From NCBI RefSeq assembly GCF_003477525.1, contig NZ_QUDO01000051.1, forward strand, positions 1 through 29,960: a DNA stretch of 29,960 nt, given 5' to 3'. Of the stretch, positions 25,833 through 29,960 are shown piece by piece. The stretch is from Ruminococcus sp. AF41-9 (lineage in GTDB: Bacteria; Bacillota; Clostridia; Lachnospirales; Lachnospiraceae). The stretch's first letter is position 1. Every line of letters begins with the position of its first letter. The notes under the pieces were generated by a model, which saw only the letters and a program-made list of their open reading frames with translations, was not told where the DNA came from and made no database searches. The position numbers were made by a program, and so were the translations under genes.

Positions 25833-25841
25833 ATTATAGCA
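25833..25841 (-). promoter_or_regulatory. Second candidate promoter of the redox operon
   Basis: On the minus strand TGCTATAAT is an extended -10 with consensus TATAAT (25838-25833). It would give a leader of about 160 nt containing GC-rich hairpins (TCGTGC/GCACGA near 25745; GCGGG/CCCGC near 25779-25801). No good -35. Confidence 0.45.
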
Positions 25842-25927
25842 TCTGAGAAATAAAATCTGTGTTAAGAAAATAACTTTTTTCAAAATTTTATTCTGTAACC
25901 AATCCCAGACAAATCTGAAACATAGTC

Positions 25928-25997
25928 AAGCGGATATTCGCAATCCGCTTTGCTACGCGGCTCTACACCGAATAACTGCTCCGCAGTATGATTCGGT
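25928..25997. other. Structured intergenic element: two adjacent hairpins
   Basis: AAGCGGAT (25928-25935) and ATCCGCTT (25943-25950) form a perfect 8-bp stem with a 7-nt loop. After a 16-nt GC-rich spacer, ACCGAAT (25967-25973) pairs with ATTCGGT (25991-25997) and encloses a second stem CTGC/GCAG with loop TCC. There is no T tract and no reading frame of note. It is more GC-rich than its AT-rich surroundings. It may be a REP-like repeat, a MITE core or a small RNA. It lies in the 528-bp gene-free stretch 25665-26192. Confidence 0.5.
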
Positions 25998-26067
25998 TAA
26001 AAACTTTATAATCAGATATTTTTAATATGAAATCATTTTCTTTTTTACACGAATTTTATACTTAATG

Positions 26068-26076
26068 TGCTATGAT
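26068..26076 (+). promoter_or_regulatory. Candidate extended -10 for the OmpR/HisKA operon
   Basis: TGCTATGAT (TG then TATGAT at 26071-26076) would start transcription near 26083, with a leader of about 110 nt. It is an alternative to the motif at 26137-26159. Confidence 0.35.
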
Positions 26077-26081
26077 AAAAT

Positions 26082-26142
26082 TGATAATATATCAGAGTCA
26101 GAAATTGACTCGTACAAACACAAAAGGTCTTTTAGCCTTTTG
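26082..26142. repeat. Three consecutive small inverted repeats before the response-regulator gene
   Basis: TGATA-ATA-TATCA (26082-26094), GAGTCA-GAAAT-TGACTC (26095-26111) and CAAAAGG-TCTTTTAG-CCTTTTG (26121-26142) follow one another almost without gaps. The last one ends inside the promoter-like motif at 26137-26159. They could be operator sites for autoregulation. Confidence 0.5.
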
Positions 26143-26159
26143 ATTCTGATATTATAAAA
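26137..26159 (+). promoter_or_regulatory. Promoter-like motif before the response-regulator gene, mirrored at 25701-25723
   Basis: It has the same core TCTGATATTATAAAA with extended -10 TG-A-TATTAT, 33 nt before ATG 26193, in opposite orientation to its copy before the thioredoxin gene (36 nt before that ATG). The near-equal distances favour a shared promoter or operator. Confidence 0.55.
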
Positions 26160-26192
26160 CTATGAATCTGGAAATTTAAAAAGGAGACTATT

Positions 26193-26860
26193 ATGCACAT
26201 TTTAATTATAGAAGACGAAGAACAGCTCTGCCGTTCCATGGCAGAGGGGCTCCGCATGGACGGATACGAAACAGATACCTGCTTTGACGGGGAAGAGGGA
26301 CTGGAATTATGTATGACAGAGAATTACGACCTGATCCTTCTGGATCTGAACCTGCCGGGGATTGACGGTCTGGAAATCCTGCGTCAGTTCCGTACCTTCA
26401 ATACCAATACTCCTGTTCTCATACTCTCCGCAAGAGTACAGATTCAGGATAAGGTGGAAGGTCTGGATCTGGGAGCCAACGATTACCTTACCAAGCCATT
26501 TCATTTCGAGGAGCTGGAAGCCCGTATCCGCAGCCTTACCCGCCGTAAATTTATCCAGGAGGATGTTTGCCTGAGATGTAGCCGCATTACCTTTGACACC
26601 CGCACAAGAGAAGCCAATGTAGATGGCACACCCCTGGCTCTCACCAGGAAAGAAAGCGCACTTCTGGAATACTTTCTGCTTCACCGCAACCGAATCATCA
26701 GCCCGAGGAAATGATCGAGCATCTCTGGGACGGCAGCGTAAACAGCTTCAGTAATTCCATCCGGGTGCACATTTCTTCCTTAAGAAAAAAACTGAGAACA
26801 GCCCTTGGATATGATCCTATACAGAATAAGATCGGACAGGGTTATATTATGGAGGACTAA
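26193..26860 (+). pseudogene. OmpR-family response regulator, frameshifted in the DNA-binding domain
   Basis: From ATG 26193 (AAAGGAG about 8 nt upstream) a receiver domain is encoded: IIEDEE, phospho-acceptor Asp51 in LILLDLNLP, LSARVQ, and Lys in YLTKPF. The winged-helix domain (RITFDTRTREANVDG ... LTRKESALLEYFLLHRNRII) is cut by a stop at 26712-26714. One G lost in the run at 26705/26706 explains it: adding it restores SPEEMIEHLWDGSVNSFSNS, IRVHISSLRKKLRTALG and GQGYIMED to the stop at 26858-26860, about 222 residues. The histidine kinase starts 4 bp later with its ribosome site inside this gene. It probably controls the divergent redox operon. Without the correction, the truncated regulator would lack its recognition helix. 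Confidence 0.87.
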
Positions 26861-26864
26861 ATCT

Positions 26865-28028
26865 ATGAAATTTTATTCAGAAAAACTTTCCCCCCGCAGG
26901 CTCTCTCTCCAGTGGCGGCTCACATTGCTGATCTCCGGGCTGGTTATCACAGCCTGTGCACTGATGTATTTCTTCATCAGCCGTTCTGCTGTGACCGGTC
27001 TGGAAGGGATTTCCGATTATGTGGTTCTGGTCACCCCTGACAATTCAAACCCGATCTCCATCAATGTAGATCCAAAAATCCTCATCCCTGATCTGGAAAA
27101 CCAGATCCAGAATACCAAAAACAACTTTCTGTTCCAGAGCATGATTGCCACAGGTATCATTATTCTTCTCAGCAGTATCTGTACCTGGTTTGTCACCAGA
27201 AGAGCCCTGACCCCCCTGCGCAGATTCAGCGACAGGATCCGCCAGGTACAGGCACAGAATCTGTCTGAACCGCTGGAAGTCCCACTCTCAGAGGATGAAA
27301 TCTCACGTCTGACCAGATCCTTTAATGACATGCTTGCCCGTCTGGACAATGCCTTCTCTGCACAGAAACAGTTTGTGGCAAGTGCAGCACATGAGCTTCG
27401 CACACCCTTAGCTGTAATGCAGACAAATCTGGAAGTTTTTTACAAAAAACCGGAACACACACACCAGGAATACGACAGACTTTTCACCATGCTTCAGGAA
27501 CAGACCGGACGGCTTTCCCATCTTGCGGAAATCCTGCTGGACATGACAGGTCTTCAAACTGTAGAGCGTTCTGACACTATTTCTCTTGCAGCACTCACAG
27601 AAGAGGTTTTCTGCGATCTGGATCCGGTTGCAGACAAGCATCAGATCCGGCTTATTCAGACAGAAGGTGACTGTACTGTTACAGGCAGCTATATCCTTCT
27701 GTACCGGGCAGTCTATAATCTGGTTGAAAATGCGATCAAATATAACCGGCCTTCCGGTTCCGTTACTGTAAGCATTCATTCCGCAGAATCTGCAGTCCTG
27801 GAGGTAACTGACACAGGCATCGGTATCTCCCCTGAAAATCAGGAAAAAATCTTTGATCCCTTCTACCGTGTGGACAAATCCCGCAGCCGCGCCATGGGCG
27901 GTGCAGGTCTGGGGCTTGCTCTTGTAAGCGAGATTGCCAGACAGCACAACGGCCAGGTAAAAGTAACCCAGAGCAGCGAAAAAGGCAGTACCATTGCCCT
28001 GATACTGCCTGAATCAACTGACTATTGA
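26865..28028 (+). CDS. HAMP/HisKA sensor histidine kinase of the OmpR pair
   Basis: ATG 26865 is chosen (GGAGG 9 nt upstream); the open frame extends left into the regulator gene. The 387-residue protein has helix one (LTLLISGLVITACALMYFFI), a short extracytoplasmic loop of about 65 residues, helix two (MIATGIIILLSSICTWFVT), HAMP (RRALTPLRRFSDRIRQVQAQ), the H-box FVASAAHELRTPLAVMQ (His about 175) and an ATP-binding domain with N box LVENAIKYN, DTGIGIS, IFDPFYRVDKSRS and GGAGLGLALV. The small sensor loop suggests it senses a membrane or envelope state rather than a large ligand, which would fit the redox role of the divergent operon. That link is inference. Confidence 0.94.
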   Translation: MKFYSEKLSPRRLSLQWRLTLLISGLVITACALMYFFISRSAVTGLEGISDYVVLVTPDNSNPISINVDPKILIPDLENQIQNTKNNFLFQSMIATGIIILLSSICTWFVTRRALTPLRRFSDRIRQVQAQNLSEPLEVPLSEDEISRLTRSFNDMLARLDNAFSAQKQFVASAAHELRTPLAVMQTNLEVFYKKPEHTHQEYDRLFTMLQEQTGRLSHLAEILLDMTGLQTVERSDTISLAALTEEVFCDLDPVADKHQIRLIQTEGDCTVTGSYILLYRAVYNLVENAIKYNRPSGSVTVSIHSAESAVLEVTDTGIGISPENQEKIFDPFYRVDKSRSRAMGGAGLGLALVSEIARQHNGQVKVTQSSEKGSTIALILPESTDY

Positions 28029-28037
28029 TTTTTTCTC

Positions 28038-29092
28038 TTATTTATTTTTTTCCAGAATCTGAATTAGTTTCTGTGTATCTTCCATAGTAGTAGCCCAGCT
28101 TGTGGCAAAGCGGATCACAGAGTGTGTCTCATCATACTTCTCCCAGAATCCGAACTCCACATCCTGGGCTATTTTTTTCATTACCTCATTGGACACAATG
28201 CAGAAGATCTGATTGGTGGGAGTATCCAGAGAAAGCTGATATCCATACTTCTTCAGTGCATCCTTGATCTGCTCTGCAGCTTCCATTGCAGGTTTGCCGA
28301 TCCGCAGGTACAGCCCGTCCGTAAACAGCTCACCAAACTGGATTCCTGCAATCCGTCCCTTGGCAAGCAATGCTCCATGCTGCTTGATGATCGTAAAGAA
28401 ATGAGGAATCCGTCCTTTCTGCGGTATAACCACTGCTTCTCCAAACAATGCTCCGCATTTGGTTCCTCCAATGTAAAATACATCGCTAAGTTCTGCCAGA
28501 TCAGTGAGAGTCACATCATTCTCCGGCTTGCCAGTGCATAGGCAAGGCGAGCGCCATCCACATAAAGGGGAAGATGATTTTCCCGGCAGACTTTGCTGAG
28601 AGCTGCTAATTCTTCTCTGGAATACAGGGTACCATATTCTGTTGGTTGGGAAATATATACCATCCCGGGCATTACCATATGCTCATAATTGGCATCATCA
28701 TAGAAATCCTTCACCAGCTTCTCAATCTGCGCTGCAGAGATTTTCCCATCTTTCTGCGGTACTGTCAGAACCTTATGTCCGCCAAATTCAATGGCACCTG
28801 ATTCATGAGTTGCAATATGACCTGTATCCGCAGCCACAACTCCCTGATAGGATTTCAAAAGTGCATCGATCACTGTGGCATTGGTCTGTGTTCCGCCAAC
28901 CAGCAGGAATACTTCTGCCTCCGGTGCATTGCAGGCTTTTCTGATCTTTTCTTTCGCATCTTTTGTATATGGATCCTGACCATAGCCCACTGTTTTCTCC
29001 AGGTTTGTCTCCATCAGCTTCTTCATGATTGCAGGATGTGCACCCTCCATGTAGTCACTGGCGAAATATAAACGTGATTCTGCATTTTCCAT
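28038..29092 (-). pseudogene. Low-specificity L-threonine aldolase-type PLP enzyme, frameshifted
   Basis: From ATG 29092 the first part (RLYFASDYMEGAHPAIMKKL, VGYGQDPYTKDAKEKI, FLLVGGTQTNATVIDALL, LPLYVDGARLAYALAS) is open to 28511. The second part, with the PLP lysine motif FYIGGTKCGALFGEAV (Lys about 210), runs in another frame from 28514 to 28038. Restoring one C in AGCCGGAG to give AGCCCGGAG yields ALASPENDVTLTDLAELSD and a protein of 351 residues, the normal size. Threonine/beta-eliminating aldolases split L-threonine or L-allo-threonine into glycine and acetaldehyde. It converges with the kinase gene, with 9 bp between stops and only a weak hairpin (ATCAA/TTGAT plus T tract at 28013-28034). 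The enzyme would be dead if the shift is real. Confidence 0.87.
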
Positions 29093-29197
29093 TTTTATCG
29101 TTATGTCCTTTCTACTGCACTATTTGCGCATTTGACTTTTTTATTCATAGCTTCTGTTCTGTACCGGAACGCTATTCATTCTGTTACTCTATTTTTC

Positions 29198-29602
29198 TTA
29201 GCATTTCTCCCATCTGCTCTTCTGACTTTCACAGATGGAGTTCCACTGACAATTCCCACAGATTTCTTTCCTCTTTCCTGATGCCAGGATTTTCTTTTGA
29301 ACAACATCTGTAAAATCATCAAATTCCATAATCTGTCCATTTTCCAGACCGCACAGTTCCAGCACTGCATTGTCATATGCTTCTACAAGCGAAAATGAAG
29401 AACAGCATCCTTTTTCATTATTCGGACAGGCAGAACAGATCTCGTCTGTATCTGCATGAAGCTGTATCTTCGCTCCCTTCTGAAAAATATCCAGCATTTC
29501 CTGCATATGTGCGGAAAATCCATCACTGTATCCCTCACCCTTGAAATATGCAAGGCACATTCCATGGTGAGGGCGTAGTGGAATATTTTTTATAAAAGAC
29601 AT
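29198..29602 (-). CDS. DUF1284-family cysteine-rich protein
   Basis: The 134-residue protein begins with LRPHHGMCLAYFKGEGYS, the signature of DUF1284, and has cysteine clusters EICSACPNNEKGCC and EICGNCQWNSIC that could bind a metal or iron-sulfur cluster. There is no signal peptide. Function is unknown. AAGGAGAAGGG lies upstream of ATG 29602, at slightly long spacing. It follows no obvious operon: the aldolase gene starts 105 bp downstream on the same strand, so the two may be co-transcribed. Confidence 0.88.
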   Translation of the reverse strand: MSFIKNIPLRPHHGMCLAYFKGEGYSDGFSAHMQEMLDIFQKGAKIQLHADTDEICSACPNNEKGCCSSFSLVEAYDNAVLELCGLENGQIMEFDDFTDVVQKKILASGKRKEICGNCQWNSICESQKSRWEKC

Positions 29603-29700
29603 CTTTGTGCACCCTTCTCCTTAATTTTTTAACATATTGGATACTTTAACACAAAGCGTTTTTATTGACAACTTTTTTTATTTTACACCAGTTTACAACT

Positions 29701-29960
29701 TTATAAATGGTAGACTTGCTGAAAAACCAACTGTTTTAAAGCCCTTGTCATAGCATTTGATTTTATGTGTGTTTCGATATTTTTCACGAAAGTGGCAAAA
29801 AATATCTGACTGCGAATACCCTGACTTAATTCAAAACGAAACTCCTGTACACTTTTTGTACGGTACTCAGAAAAATGTTCGTTCTGATAGGGCAGAATCT
29901 TCATGGCACAGTAACTGATGTTAATCAGATTGACCAGCATCTCAATCCCTTTGCAGCTTC
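29701..29960 (-). CDS. C-terminal part of an unrecognised protein, possibly a transposase
   Basis: A minus-strand frame is open from the right edge to a stop at 29703-29701. It codes for about 85 residues including IEMLVNLINISYCAMKILPY, QEFRFELSQGIRSQIFFATF and VKNIETHIKSNAM. Length, composition and the lack of a ribosome site at the internal ATG 29940 suggest a gene continuing beyond the window. The sequence reminds me of the C-terminal end of IS4-type transposases (a helical segment after the catalytic Glu), but no catalytic residue is in view. The 98 bp between it and the DUF1284 gene hold only AT-rich sequence. Confidence 0.35.
   Translation of the reverse strand, partial: SCKGIEMLVNLINISYCAMKILPYQNEHFSEYRTKSVQEFRFELSQGIRSQIFFATFVKNIETHIKSNAMTRALKQLVFQQVYHL

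Noticed and set aside
25665..26192. Riboswitch or T-box leader
   Set aside because: The hairpins match no riboswitch core I know, and the double hairpin lies outside both short leaders if the promoter motifs nearest the genes are used.
26307..26684. 125-residue minus-strand frame opposite the response-regulator gene
   Set aside because: No ribosome site or recognisable domain; the plus strand encodes a clear receiver and winged-helix domain.

Overview
The window looks like chromosomal DNA from a gut Firmicute, most likely a Lachnospiraceae (Blautia/Ruminococcus-like). This rests on the gene repertoire: sugar ABC operons paired with YesM/YesN or AraC regulators, a HrcA/CIRCE heat-shock site, a TlpA / CXXC-peptide / 4Fe-4S membrane protein locus, AGGAGG-type ribosome sites and TGnTATAAT promoters. 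The genus is an inference.

Layout. 1-2400 (+): a decayed TlpA-like thioredoxin, a small cupin and NudC. 2480-4864 (-): a DnaJ-type co-chaperone without zinc finger and two near-identical Hsp20 genes, the distal one behind a promoter overlapped by a CIRCE operator. 5212-6543 (-): a DUF4143-type AAA ATPase behind three 32-bp-spaced repeats. 6834-10786 (-): a carbohydrate ABC operon (binding protein, two permeases, metallo-beta-lactamase-fold hydrolase). It is divergent from a YesM/YesN-type two-component pair at 10961-14304 (+). 14434-18118 (-): a GGDEF/histidine kinase/receiver hybrid, frameshifted at its H-box, and a PAP2 phosphatase. 18269-23256 (-): a second carbohydrate ABC operon (binding protein frameshifted), a small membrane protein and an AraC regulator. 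23379-25664 (-): TlpA-like thioredoxin, a 54-residue membrane CXXC peptide and a NapH-like polyferredoxin. A 528-bp structured intergenic region separates these from an OmpR/HisKA two-component system (26193-28028, +). 28038-29602 (-): a frameshifted threonine aldolase and a DUF1284 protein. A possible transposase end lies at the right edge.

How the genes work together. Both ABC sets lack an ATPase gene, so they probably share an MsmX-type ATPase. Each has a hairpin just after the binding-protein gene, which should favour binding-protein over permease expression. The most interesting unit is the redox locus. A membrane 4Fe-4S protein, a one-helix CXXC peptide and a secreted thioredoxin could move electrons from the cytoplasm to extracytoplasmic disulfides. 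A near-identical promoter-like motif in front of both the redox operon and the divergent two-component system suggests co-regulation.

Caution: five genes are each broken by the loss of one base. At least four of these read as the shortening of a short homopolymer, so sequencing or assembly error is a serious explanation for most of them. Only the first thioredoxin has independent evidence of decay (active site WCSPY instead of WCSPC).
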